A stretch of 64,000 bases of DNA from JABFRZ01 sp964631945 (GCA_964631945.1 CAZWAY010000025.1:1-64000); one strand, 5' to 3'; positions 8,745 through 16,738 are shown, numbered from the stretch's first letter. The notes: generated from the sequence alone by a model not told the origin. A program made the numbers and translations.

Positions 8745-9635
8745 TCAGTCCGCGAGCGCGCGCCGCAGCGAGCCGCCGTGGGCGGCGAGCCGGGCCCGCG
8801 CGTCCGCCAGCTCGAGCCCGCGCCGCTGCATCAGCACGGCCGGCTTCACGTGTCCCTCCGCGCGGCGCAGCAGGACCTCGGCCGCGTCCCCGGAGAGGCC
8901 CGTCAGGTCGCAGAGGATCCCGAGCCCGCGCCGCCACAGCTTGCGGTTGGCGCGCGTGTCGAGGTCGATCATGCGGTTCCCGTGCACCTTGCCGAGGCGC
9001 GCGAAGGCCAGCGTGGTCACGCGGTTCAGAACCAGCTTGGTGGCGGTGGCGGCCTTGAGGCGCGTCGAGCCCGCCAGGACCTCGGCCCCGGTCAGGACGC
9101 GGATCGAGACGTCGGCGTGGTCGGGCGCGCTCTCGAACGGTACGCAGGCCAGGAACACCGTCGCGGCGCCGCGCTCCTTCGCGCGCGCGAGCGCACCGTG
9201 CACCCAGGGCGTGCGTCCGCTCGCGGCGATCCCGAACACGACGTCGAGCGGGGTGGCGTCCGCCAGCGCCGCCTGCCCGAGCTCGAACGAGTCCTCGGCG
9301 CCCTCGACCGCGCAGGTGATCGCCTCGGGGCCGCCCGCGATGCGGCCCTGCACCTGCGCGGGCTCGCTCTGGAACGTCGGCGGGCACTCGGAGGCGTCGA
9401 GCACGCCGAGGCGTCCGCTCGTGCCCGCGCCGGCGTAGAGCAGGCGTCCGCCCAGCGCGAGGCGCGCGGCCACCAGCTCGATCGCCGCGACGATCGCGGG
9501 CTTGGCCGCGCGCACGGCCGCGTTGACGCCCTCGTCGGCCGCGTCGAACACGTCGAAGGCCTCGGCACTCGGGAGCGCGTCGAGCTCGTGGCTGGCGGCG
9601 CTCACGCCCTCGGTCGCCGGCAGCTCGCCGCTCAC
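8745..9635 (-). CDS. murQ: N-acetylmuramic acid 6-phosphate etherase
   Basis: A 296-aa MurQ, which cleaves the D-lactyl ether of MurNAc-6-phosphate to GlcNAc-6-phosphate and D-lactate in cytosolic peptidoglycan recycling. It has the SIS-type sugar-isomerase fold signature GRLLYAGAGTSGRLGVLDASECPPTF, where the Glu of DASEC is the conserved catalytic residue, then GIAASGRTPWVHGAL and STRLKAATATKLVLN. The C-terminal region has the usual GHVKPAVLMQRRGL helix-bundle segment. Length is normal for the family. The start is GTG, overlapping the SDR stop (GTGA). No MurNAc kinase or transporter is nearby. Confidence 0.95.
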   Translation of the reverse strand: MSGELPATEGVSAASHELDALPSAEAFDVFDAADEGVNAAVRAAKPAIVAAIELVAARLALGGRLLYAGAGTSGRLGVLDASECPPTFQSEPAQVQGRIAGGPEAITCAVEGAEDSFELGQAALADATPLDVVFGIAASGRTPWVHGALARAKERGAATVFLACVPFESAPDHADVSIRVLTGAEVLAGSTRLKAATATKLVLNRVTTLAFARLGKVHGNRMIDLDTRANRKLWRRGLGILCDLTGLSGDAAEVLLRRAEGHVKPAVLMQRRGLELADARARLAAHGGSLRRALAD

Positions 9636-10474
9636 GCGTTCTCCCGCTCGACGCGCTTGCCCGGCACCCACATCGGGCGCGGCAGCGACATGCCGCCGTC
9701 GACCGTCAGGCACGTGCCCGTCACCCAGCCGCACAGGGACGACAGGAGATACAGCGAGTGCCGCGCGATCTCCTCCGCCGGCGCGAAGCGCCCGAGCGGG
9801 ATCTTGCGCTGCATGGCCGCGCGCGCCTCCTCGGTCGGCCACAGGTTGGCCGCGCTGCCCTCCGACTCGAACGGCCCCGGCGCGATCGCGTTGGCGCGGA
9901 TGCCGTGCGCGGCCCACTCGGCCGCGAGCGTCTTCGTGAGCGCGAGCACGCCGGCCTTGGCCGCGGCCGAGTGCGCGACGCCCGGCATGCCGCTCCAGGC
10001 GTAGGTCGCGACCACGTTGAGCAGCACGCCGCGCCTGGCCGCGATCATCGCGCGCCCGAAGTCGCGCGAGCAGTAGAACGTCCCGTCCAGCACGATCCCG
10101 AGCACCGCGCGCCAGGCGTTGGCGGAGAGCCGCTCGGTCGGACACACGAAGTTCCCGGCCGCGTTGTTGACCAGCAGGTCGACCTGGCCGTGCTTCGCGA
10201 GCACCTCCGCCGCGGCCTTCTGGACCGCCGGCGCCTCGCGCACGTCGAGCGCCTGCGACTCGACCTTCCAGCCGCGCCGCGCGGCCTCGTCCCGCAGCGG
10301 CTGGTGGTGCGCCGGGTTGCGCGAGAGCACGACCACCGTCGCGCCCTTGGCCGCGAGCCCGCGGCTGATCTCGAGCCCGAGCCCGGTGCCGCCCCCCGTC
10401 ACCACCGCCACCTGCCCGCGGAACTCGTCCGCCGGCAGCCAATCGCCCGCCGTCGCGCGCTCGTTCGTCGCCAT
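9632..10474 (-). CDS. 2,4-dienoyl-CoA reductase-like short-chain dehydrogenase
   Basis: A 280-aa SDR. The cofactor loop is VVTGGGTGLGLEISRGLAAKG. The stretch LLVNNAAGNFVCPTERLSANAWRAV is the hallmark of 2,4-dienoyl-CoA reductases (DECR type). As in that group, the classical SDR Tyr is absent from the YxxxK position: HSAAAKAGV keeps the Lys, and a Tyr in VVATYAWSG can take its place. The likely role is NADPH-dependent reduction of dienoyl- or enoyl-CoA in fatty acid oxidation. It is coupled to murQ by a 4-bp overlap, although the two pathways have no obvious link. The start ATG follows an Arg/Ser-rich non-coding leader. Confidence 0.85.
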   Translation of the reverse strand: MATNERATAGDWLPADEFRGQVAVVTGGGTGLGLEISRGLAAKGATVVVLSRNPAHHQPLRDEAARRGWKVESQALDVREAPAVQKAAAEVLAKHGQVDLLVNNAAGNFVCPTERLSANAWRAVLGIVLDGTFYCSRDFGRAMIAARRGVLLNVVATYAWSGMPGVAHSAAAKAGVLALTKTLAAEWAAHGIRANAIAPGPFESEGSAANLWPTEEARAAMQRKIPLGRFAPAEEIARHSLYLLSSLCGWVTGTCLTVDGGMSLPRPMWVPGKRVERENA

Positions 10475-10532
10475 GGGCGTGAGGGTCGCAGACGGCCGAG
10501 CGAGCGTCCAGCGGTCTCCTTGCCTCCTCTGC

Positions 10533-10620
10533 TCCTCCGGACTCCGCGCTCTCCGCGGCTCCGCGGTTCTTCAGAAAAGCCAACCGCGGAGTCGCGGAGA
10601 GCGCGGAGCATCACGGAGGA
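10533..10620. repeat. Complete palindromic GC repeat (copy R2)
   Basis: The left arm is 10533-10568 and the right arm 10582-10620, with a 13-nt spacer that includes TTCAGAAAAG. The arms are nearly perfect reverse complements around the core CTCCGCGCTCTCCGCG; the right arm carries 3 extra bases. The same arm recurs at 6903, 13580 and 15493. As RNA it would form a very stable hairpin. Confidence 0.8.
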
Positions 10621-10751
10621 AGATCAAGAAGGAGAAGGGGCAATCGTTGCTCATTGTGCAAGGCCGCGCTTCGGTGGCGACACTCCCACGCGCACCGACC
10701 GAGGGTTGCGAGGCGGGGACGGAAGTCCGCCTCTGGCGGCCGCGAGTGGGA

Positions 10752-10778
10752 GGACAATGGCACCAGGGACAATGGCAC
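10752..10778 (+). repeat. Two 12-bp direct repeats before a start codon
   Basis: GGACAATGGCAC occurs at 10752-10763 and again at 10767-10778, a 15-bp period. The second copy ends one base before the ATG at 10780. They could be an operator or a tandem duplication; no similar sequence was seen at other genes in the window. Confidence 0.5.
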
Positions 10779-10779
10779 G

Positions 10780-12963
10780 ATGAAGAGCCTGGGGATCCTG
10801 GTGCTGGTCGTGGCGCTTGGGATGGGCGCGGCTTGGTTGCTGGGCAGCACGGGACGCCCAGGCGCGCCGCGCGGGTCGAGCTTGGAGGCGCGCGCCGCGG
10901 GCGTTGCCTCGGCTCCAGCAAGGCTCCTGGAGCCCGGCGCCGCGCTGCCGCCGGTCGAAGGCGCGGCGCTCCAGCGCGAGGAGGTGGAGCCGGCGCAGGC
11001 TTCGCGGTCGGAGGGCCAGTCGGGACGAGCGTGGCTCGTCGTGCGCGTGCTCGCGCGTGAGAGCGGGCAGCCGCTCGCGGGCGTGCACGCGATCCTCACC
11101 TCGCCCCACATGGCCGGGGCCTGGCTGGTTCAGGGGCCCCGATGGGCGTTCGAGCCGGAGGTGGAACGCACGGCTTGCCCCTGTCCGGTGACCGACGCCG
11201 ATGGACGGGTGCAGCTGGAGGCGCGCGCGGGCCAGGAGTCCACCCTGATCGTCAACGCGCTGGAGCGGGTCCACGCGCGCCCGGAGACGCTGTCGGTGAC
11301 GCCGTTGCTGGAGGGCGAGCGGCGCGAGGTCGAGCTCCGGCTCGAGACGCGCGACGACCTGCGCTGGTTCGGCCGCGTGCTCGACGACGGGACCGGCGCG
11401 CCACTGGCCGGCGCGAGCGCGGAGTGGCGGAGCGGCGCGCGACGCCCGGCCTTCAGCGCGGCCGACGGCATGCTCGTGCTCGACTTCGCCTCGTGGCAAG
11501 CGAGCGAGGTCGAGATCGCGCTCGCGGGGTATCTCTCCAACTCGCTCGCGCTCGAGCGCGGACACGAGAGCGTCGAACTCGCGCGCCCCATCCGCCTGGT
11601 CCGGCCCGCGGCCCTGGAGGTGCGCGTGCGCGACGGTCAGGGCGCTCCCAGGGCCGGGGTGCGCGTGGAGGTCATGGACCTGGAGCCGCAAGCGGAGTCC
11701 GAGCTGGCCGCCTTCGGTCTCGGGCGTGCGAGCGATGGGGAGGGCGGGTGCACCTTCGAAGGGCTGCCGCCGCGCGTGCGGCTCTCGGTCGCGGCGCGCG
11801 GCGGTCTCGGACGCACGCGGCGTCAGGACGTGATCCTGGCGCCCGGCGAGCGGCGCGTTCTCGAGTTCGAGCTCGAGAGCGGGTGCCGCGTGCTCGGGCA
11901 GGCCGTGGACGAGGACGGGCAGCCGCTGGCGGGGCTCGACCTCTGGCGGCTCGCGCGCGGCGAGCTCCCGGCGCTGCGCGAGCTGGCGCACGAGGGCGCG
12001 GTGGTCGACAAGGCGCGCACCGACGAGCGCGGGCGCTTCGTGTTCGAGCACGTGCCCGCGGGCGAGTGGTGGATCGGTCCGGCGCCGACGCGCGGCGTGG
12101 CACGCGTGGCTCCGCTGGCCACGCGCGTGGCGATCCTCCCGGGCGAGGCCCGACTCGAGCTCACGCTGGTGTGCGCCACGGCGCGTTACCTCCACGGCCG
12201 GGTGCTGTCCCCGGAAGGGCGGGGCGGGTTCGCCAAGGTGACCGCCTGGCAGGCGGGCACGCGCCTCGTGACGGAGAGCCGGAGCGCCGGGCGCTTCGTC
12301 GTCGGCCCCCTCTCGGAAGGGGATTGGTTCCTGCAGGCGCAGGCGATCCCTCGGGAGGTGTCGCCCTCCTCGGCAGCGCCCTCCGCGGTGGCGCGCGCCG
12401 AGGTCGGGCAGTCGGACGTGGTCCTGCGCCTGCGCTCCGGGATGATCCTCGCGGGCACCGTCCTCGACGAGCGCGGGACGCGCGTGCCGGGCGCCGAGGT
12501 CAGCCTGTCTCCGGACGAGTACGGCTTCGCGTCCGTGGCGACCACGGACGAGCTCGGCTTCTTCTCGCTCGGCGCCCAGGCGCCGGGCGGATATCGACTG
12601 TGGGCGCGCTCGGGGGCCTCGGTGGCGACGCTCGGCCCGCTCGCGATCGATGCGCGCCAGGCGCTGGCGCCGGTGGAGCTGCGGCTAGAGGCCGGTGCCG
12701 AGCTGCGCCTCCGGCTCGCGTCCGACGCACGAAACGGGCTCGAGGCGCGCGTCTCCTGGGACGGCGTCCCGTGCCTCGTCGTCGCGCTCCGTCCCGGAGT
12801 CGAGCTGTGGCGGACGCTGCCGCCGGGTCCGGTCGTGGTGCGGCTCGTCCGCCGGGGCCGCGACGGGGACTCGACGGTGGTGGAAGAGCGCGCGCTGATG
12901 CTGCGTGTCGGCGAGCCCAACCTGGTCGAGCTGGTGGGCTCCGAGCGGGACGCGCAGCGCTGA
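10780..12963 (+). CDS. Membrane-anchored multi-repeat carboxypeptidase-regulatory-like protein
   Basis: A 727-aa protein. Residues 3-20 (SLGILVLVVALGMGAAWLL) are a signal anchor and a disordered linker follows to about residue 75. At least five CRD-type beta-sandwich repeats come next, recognisable by G-x-V/A-x-D-x-x-G-x-P-L-A-G and DGRF/GFF turns: VLDDGTGAPLAGA, AVDEDGQPLAGLD with DERGRFVFEHVPAGEW, and TVLDERGTRVPGAEV with DELGFFSLGAQAPGGY. It is probably extracytoplasmic, with an unknown ligand. The ATG was chosen over an upstream in-frame start at 10654 because it directly precedes the hydrophobic anchor. It is paralogous to the genes at 187, 34507 and 35774. Confidence 0.75.
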   Translation: MKSLGILVLVVALGMGAAWLLGSTGRPGAPRGSSLEARAAGVASAPARLLEPGAALPPVEGAALQREEVEPAQASRSEGQSGRAWLVVRVLARESGQPLAGVHAILTSPHMAGAWLVQGPRWAFEPEVERTACPCPVTDADGRVQLEARAGQESTLIVNALERVHARPETLSVTPLLEGERREVELRLETRDDLRWFGRVLDDGTGAPLAGASAEWRSGARRPAFSAADGMLVLDFASWQASEVEIALAGYLSNSLALERGHESVELARPIRLVRPAALEVRVRDGQGAPRAGVRVEVMDLEPQAESELAAFGLGRASDGEGGCTFEGLPPRVRLSVAARGGLGRTRRQDVILAPGERRVLEFELESGCRVLGQAVDEDGQPLAGLDLWRLARGELPALRELAHEGAVVDKARTDERGRFVFEHVPAGEWWIGPAPTRGVARVAPLATRVAILPGEARLELTLVCATARYLHGRVLSPEGRGGFAKVTAWQAGTRLVTESRSAGRFVVGPLSEGDWFLQAQAIPREVSPSSAAPSAVARAEVGQSDVVLRLRSGMILAGTVLDERGTRVPGAEVSLSPDEYGFASVATTDELGFFSLGAQAPGGYRLWARSGASVATLGPLAIDARQALAPVELRLEAGAELRLRLASDARNGLEARVSWDGVPCLVVALRPGVELWRTLPPGPVVVRLVRRGRDGDSTVVEERALMLRVGEPNLVELVGSERDAQR

Positions 12964-13130
12964 CCAGGGGGGAGCCCGGAACTCGTCCCTCCGCTGGGAC
13001 ACGAGCCGGTTGGGTCGAGCTCCCGCTTGAGCGCGTCGCGCGCCCGTGGCTACCCTCACGCCCGCGGCGGGACCGCTCGTGTCCGGCCGAGGAACGTTCA
13101 CAAGACCGCGTTTCCAGGGGAGATCGTGGC

Positions 13131-13484
13131 ATGAATCGCAGACTGTTCCTGTGGTTGCTGGCGGCGTTCATCACCGTCCCGCTGCTCGCCAGGGAGGCCC
13201 TGGCCGCGCCCCGGCAGGGGTCGGTGTTCGTGCGGACCCTGTACCCGGGTGGTGCCCCGGCCGCCTACCAGCAGATCACCATCCAGAAGCTGCAAGGCAA
13301 CTACCCGGTCCCGCCCGGTCCCTACGTCACGAACGGCGTGGGGCAGATCTGGGTGGGGCTGTACCCGGGTACCTACCGCTTCAGCGTCACGGCGGGCGGG
13401 TCCACGCCCTCGTTCTGGAACGTCTCCGTCGCCAGCGGGGGCGAGTACTACATCTACTTCACGGTCTCCGGCGAGGAGATGTGA
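13131..13484 (+). CDS. Small secreted protein, unknown function
   Basis: A 117-aa protein with a clear cleavable signal peptide (MNRRLFLWLLAAFITVPLLA...ALAA). The mature part is short, rich in Gly, Pro and Tyr, and looks beta-rich, with two PGT/PGG turns (LYPGGAPAAYQQITIQ, GLYPGTYRFSVTAGG). It resembles one isolated carboxypeptidase-regulatory/Cna-B-like sandwich. The start is supported by AGGGGAG 9-10 nt upstream. It follows the large CRD gene by 167 bp on the same strand and may serve a related surface function. Confidence 0.7.
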   Translation: MNRRLFLWLLAAFITVPLLAREALAAPRQGSVFVRTLYPGGAPAAYQQITIQKLQGNYPVPPGPYVTNGVGQIWVGLYPGTYRFSVTAGGSTPSFWNVSVASGGEYYIYFTVSGEEM

Positions 13485-13579
13485 CGGGGGAGATCGGATC
13501 GCGGCGAGCGGACGCACACGCTACGACTTCCTGCGCGCGGTGGTCTCCTCTCCTCCTTCTTCTCCTTCTCCTCCCTGCT

Positions 13580-13618
13580 GTCCTCCGCGAGGCCCCGCGT
13601 CCTCCGCGGCTCCGCGGT
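13580..13618. repeat. Single arm of the palindromic GC repeat (copy R3)
   Basis: The segment GTCCTCCGCGAGGCCCCGCG... ending CTCCGCGGT is almost identical to the left arm of copy R4. It sits between convergent gene ends (stop at 13484 on plus, stop at 13629 on minus). A pyrimidine-rich tract (TCCTCCTTCTTCTCC, near 13551) precedes it, as it also does at R4. Confidence 0.7.
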
Positions 13619-13628
13619 CTGCTTTCTC

Positions 13629-15359
13629 CTAATCCAGCAGGAACACGAACTCGCCCGGCGCCACGTCCGGTGGGAAGGCCAAAACCGGCGTCTGCGGCAC
13701 CTCGCGCTCGGCGAACGCGCGCAGCATCCCGGCGTGCAGCATGCTGCTCGTGATCGCGCCGGCGCCCGGGTGGAGCGCGTCCAGGAAGACCTGCGCGAAG
13801 GGCGAGTGGCCGGCGGCCATGCCGTCCGAGACGGGCTCGTCGGCGCGGCCCGCGGCCAAGACGACCTTGGCCGGGCGCGTGAGGAAGCGGCCCTCGTAGG
13901 CGCGCGCGCTGGCGCTGCGGCTGGCCGCGAGGCGCCCGCCGTAGCAGCAGTCCATCGCCAGGAGGACGTGCTTCGCGCTGGCGTCCTTGAGGAAGCGGTC
14001 GAGCGCGTCGAAGTGCAGCCAGCGCGTGCGCGCGGGGTCCGTCTCCAGCGTCTCGGCGTCGGCCGGGATCAGCCAGCCCGAGGAGCCCGAGCGCTCGTGC
14101 GGCACGCCGTGGCCGGCGTAGTAGACGAGCACGCGGTCCTCCGGCTCGAGCGCGGCCCCGAGCGTCTCGAGCGCCGCGCGGATGCCGTCGTAGCTGGCCG
14201 CCTCCTCGGTCAGGAGGCGCGTTTCCCAGCGGTCGCTCGGCAGCGCGCGCAGGGCCTGCTCGAGGGCCTCGACGTCGGGCACCGTGTTCGCGAGCGGCGC
14301 GAAGCCGTGCTTGCGGTAGGCCTCGCCGATCCCGATCAGGAGCGCGTGCGAGCGATGGAAGCCGGGCTCGAAGAGCGCGCCGGGTGAGGAAGCGGAGGCC
14401 GTCTCGGCCGCGAGTCCGCGCGCCTCGGCGCTGGCCGGAGACGCCGCCTTGCCGGCGAAGAGCCGCCAGCCGACGAGGGCCGCGAGCAGCACCAGTCCGG
14501 CGGCGATTCCGGGAACGAGCCGGCGGCCGGCCGGCTTTCGGGTGCTGCTACGCGCCTCGGAGGCCGGCGACGCGAGCGCCTGCAGCGCGTCGCGCAGCTC
14601 GGCCGCCGAGCGCGGGCGTCCGACCGGCGAGCGTGCGAGGCAGGCGAGCACCAGACGCGCCAGCCCGGTGGGCACCTCGGGCACGAGCCGCGCCGGATCG
14701 CTCGGCGCGCGCCAGCCGTGCTCGAGCATCTCCGGCTGCGCCGCGCGCCCGGTCAGGGCGCGATAGAGCACGCAGCCGAGCGCGAAGAGGTCCGAGCGCG
14801 CGCTGGCCGCCTCGCCGCCGAGCTGCTCGGGCGCCGGATGCGCCGGCAGTCCGGCGTGCTCGGGCGCGCCCTCGCCGGCCTTCCCGCCGTATTCGAGCGA
14901 GGTCTGGAGCCCGGCCACGGTCGGCTTCGCCAGCCGAAAACCGGTCAGGCACGGGCTCCCGTCCGCGCGCAAGAGCACGTTGCGCTCCGACACGTCGCGG
15001 TGCACGGCGCCTGCCGCGTGCACCGCGGCCAGCGCGTCGGCCAGCGCGATCCCGAGCGCGCGCACCTCGCCCGGCGGCAGCCGTCCATCCGTACCCAGGC
15101 GCGCCGCGAGCGCCTCGCCGGTCACCGGCTCGAGCACCAGCACGGTCCCCGCCGGCTCCGCGACGACGTCGTGCAGCTTCTGGATCGAGGGGTGCGAGAT
15201 CCCCGCCAGCGCGCGCGCCTCGCGCAGCACGCGCTCGCCGGCCGCGGCCCCCGCCAGCGGCACCTCCTTGCGCCGCACCAGCAGCACCTCGCGAGCGAGC
15301 GTGCGGTCGCGCGCGCGCAGCTCGACGCGCTCGCGGTCCTCGAACAGCGTCTCGAGCAC
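13629..15359 (-). CDS. Pseudokinase - transmembrane - caspase-like protease fusion
   Basis: A 576-aa protein from the GTG at 15359. Residues 1-262 are a Hanks-type kinase fold with HRDVSERN (120-127), but the DFG motif is GFR (141-143 region), the Gly-rich loop is degenerate and the VAIK Lys is unclear, so catalysis is probably lost. Residues 282-300 form a membrane helix. Residues 335-576 are a Peptidase_C14/metacaspase-like domain with LVYYAGHG (His417) and MDCCYGG (Cys472), the expected His-Cys dyad. It could be a signalling protease that senses something through its kinase half. The kinase fold really begins further upstream (GRYEVLET...), and the only candidate start there is an ATC at 15395 behind a GGAGGG. 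It is preceded by a patatin gene on the same strand. Confidence 0.85.
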   Translation of the reverse strand: MLETLFEDRERVELRARDRTLAREVLLVRRKEVPLAGAAAGERVLREARALAGISHPSIQKLHDVVAEPAGTVLVLEPVTGEALAARLGTDGRLPPGEVRALGIALADALAAVHAAGAVHRDVSERNVLLRADGSPCLTGFRLAKPTVAGLQTSLEYGGKAGEGAPEHAGLPAHPAPEQLGGEAASARSDLFALGCVLYRALTGRAAQPEMLEHGWRAPSDPARLVPEVPTGLARLVLACLARSPVGRPRSAAELRDALQALASPASEARSSTRKPAGRRLVPGIAAGLVLLAALVGWRLFAGKAASPASAEARGLAAETASASSPGALFEPGFHRSHALLIGIGEAYRKHGFAPLANTVPDVEALEQALRALPSDRWETRLLTEEAASYDGIRAALETLGAALEPEDRVLVYYAGHGVPHERSGSSGWLIPADAETLETDPARTRWLHFDALDRFLKDASAKHVLLAMDCCYGGRLAASRSASARAYEGRFLTRPAKVVLAAGRADEPVSDGMAAGHSPFAQVFLDALHPGAGAITSSMLHAGMLRAFAEREVPQTPVLAFPPDVAPGEFVFLLD

Positions 15360-15402
15360 CTCGTAGCGTCCGGCGATTCCCTGGGGTGTGTCGATGGCCC
15401 GG

Positions 15403-15408
15403 CCCTCC
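15403..15408 (-). promoter_or_regulatory. Strong ribosome binding site pointing to an ATC start codon
   Basis: On the minus strand GGAGGG lies 7 nt before ATC (15395-15393), which is in frame with the kinase-caspase gene. Using it adds 12 residues (IDTPQGIAGRYE) that complete the usual G-R-Y-E-V-L start of a Hanks kinase. No ATG, GTG or TTG exists between the upstream stop and 15359. The site suggests initiation at a rare ATC codon, or a recent mutation of ATG. Confidence 0.45.
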
Positions 15409-15492
15409 GGTGGGGGATTCTACGGGAGTCCCGGGGGGAGAGGTGCGGGGCGGGGCGGAGCGAACGTCCCTGACTCTTTCTCTTCCCCCCTC

Positions 15493-15590
15493 TTCCTCTT
15501 CGCGAGGCCCCGCGCTCTCCGCGGCTCCGCGGTCGGCTCTCTCCTAGAAACCGCGGAGTCGCGGAGGACGCGGGGCCTCGCGGAGAAGAA
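15493..15590. repeat. Complete palindromic GC repeat (copy R4)
   Basis: The left arm is 15493-15533 and the right arm 15550-15590, with a 16-nt spacer. The arms are about 41 bp and match at roughly 36 positions around the shared core CGCGAGGCCCCGCG. It lies between the patatin stop (15605) and the kinase-caspase start, so it would sit in a transcript joining the two genes and could uncouple their expression. Confidence 0.8.
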
Positions 15591-15604
15591 AACCGGAGCC
15601 CGGG

Positions 15605-16738
15605 CTACGCCCCTAGGAACACCTCGATCTCACGCGCCCGCTCGGCCGCATCCTGCTCACCCAGCTGCAACAGCCGCTTCAAGTAATCCGGCTGGAACAT
15701 CACCAGCGAGATCAAATCGTTCGAGCGCGTCTCCTGCGTACCGAGTCCACGCGTGAGGAATCGGAACGTGCGCGGCAGGCGCGGCTCGTAATCGTTGGCC
15801 AGGCGCCCGAGGTCGCGCGAGGGGCGCAGCAGCATCAGCTTGACCGGGCGCAGGTTGTCGCGTTTCTCGGGCGGGGTGCTCTCGAGCAGCTGGTTGATGC
15901 GCTCGAGGCGCAGCGCGTCGCCGTCGAACTGGTCGAGGAAGATGGCGCTCATCACGTCGCCGAAGATCTGCGCCGGCGGCGGGTAGCCCTTGAGCACGTG
16001 CGTGCGCGTCTCGGCCAGGTCGGGCACGTGGCGCGTGGAGATCGCCAGGATGCGCTCGGCCCCGAGGTGCACGGCCGGCGCGAGCGGCGCGGTCAGGCGC
16101 ATGCCGCCGTCGCCGTAGTAGCCGTTCTCGACCTGGATGGCCGGGAAGAAGATCGGCAGCGCGGCCGAGCCCATCACGTGCTCGACGCGCAGGAGGCACG
16201 CGCGGCTGACGCGGTCGGCGCGTTCCCAGGGCTCGACGTCCTGGCCCTGCACGAAGGTCACCGAGCGTCCGGTGGTGTAGCTCGCGGCCGTGAGGGCCAC
16301 GGCGCGCACGATGCCCTGCTCGAGGTTGCGCGCGACGCCGGTGAGTTCGCCCTGCTCGGCCAGCAGCACGCGCTCCAAGAAGGCGCGCAGCGGAGCCGTG
16401 TCGACCATGCCGTGGTGGCGGGGCTTGCGGTGCCCGCCCGAGACCAGCGACAGGGCCGAGTCGAAGAGGTGCGTGAACAGGCCCAGGGCGCCGACGCGGA
16501 AGACCTCCTCGACCTCGAGCTCGCTCCACAGGTCGCACAGCTTCTCGACGCGCTCCAGGAAGCTGCCCCCGTGCACGCCGAGGAAGGCCGCGTTGATGGC
16601 GCCGGCCGAGACGCCCGTCAGGACCGGCACGTTGGCCTCCGGGAAGCGCTTGGCCATCCAGCGCAGCGCGCCGACCTGGTAGGCCGCGCGCGCGCCGCCA
16701 CCGCTCATCACCAGGGCCAGGTCTCCGTGCTGCGTCAT
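15605..16738 (-). CDS. Patatin-like phospholipase
   Basis: A 377-aa patatin-family lipid acyl hydrolase. The oxyanion-hole motif SGGGARAAYQVGAL is near residues 11-24, the nucleophile elbow is GVSAGAINAAF (Gly-x-Ser-x-Gly), and the catalytic Asp is in the motif YYGDGGMR. It probably hydrolyses membrane phospholipids or other acyl esters. There is no signal peptide, so it is cytosolic or peripheral at the membrane. The ATG at 16738 gives the family's usual short lead-in; longer frames upstream run antisense to other genes. Patatins serve both as housekeeping esterases and as toxic effectors, so the caspase-like neighbour makes its role worth testing. Confidence 0.9.
   Translation of the reverse strand: MTQHGDLALVMSGGGARAAYQVGALRWMAKRFPEANVPVLTGVSAGAINAAFLGVHGGSFLERVEKLCDLWSELEVEEVFRVGALGLFTHLFDSALSLVSGGHRKPRHHGMVDTAPLRAFLERVLLAEQGELTGVARNLEQGIVRAVALTAASYTTGRSVTFVQGQDVEPWERADRVSRACLLRVEHVMGSAALPIFFPAIQVENGYYGDGGMRLTAPLAPAVHLGAERILAISTRHVPDLAETRTHVLKGYPPPAQIFGDVMSAIFLDQFDGDALRLERINQLLESTPPEKRDNLRPVKLMLLRPSRDLGRLANDYEPRLPRTFRFLTRGLGTQETRSNDLISLVMFQPDYLKRLLQLGEQDAAERAREIEVFLGA

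Larger units (their letters stand above)
10475..10779. other. 305-bp intergenic region between divergent genes
   Basis: This holds the start-side regions of the SDR gene (minus) and the CRD gene (plus). It contains one complete palindromic repeat (10533-10620) and two direct copies of GGACAATGGCAC just before the ATG at 10780. The remaining sequence is A/G-rich around 10617-10660 (GGAGGAAGATCAAGAAGGAG). No ORF with protein-like composition and no consensus promoter was recognised. Confidence 0.5.

Noticed and set aside
6903..15590. Palindromic repeats as a possible CRISPR array
   Set aside because: The copies are kilobases apart, differ in completeness and have no regular spacers. No cas genes are present.
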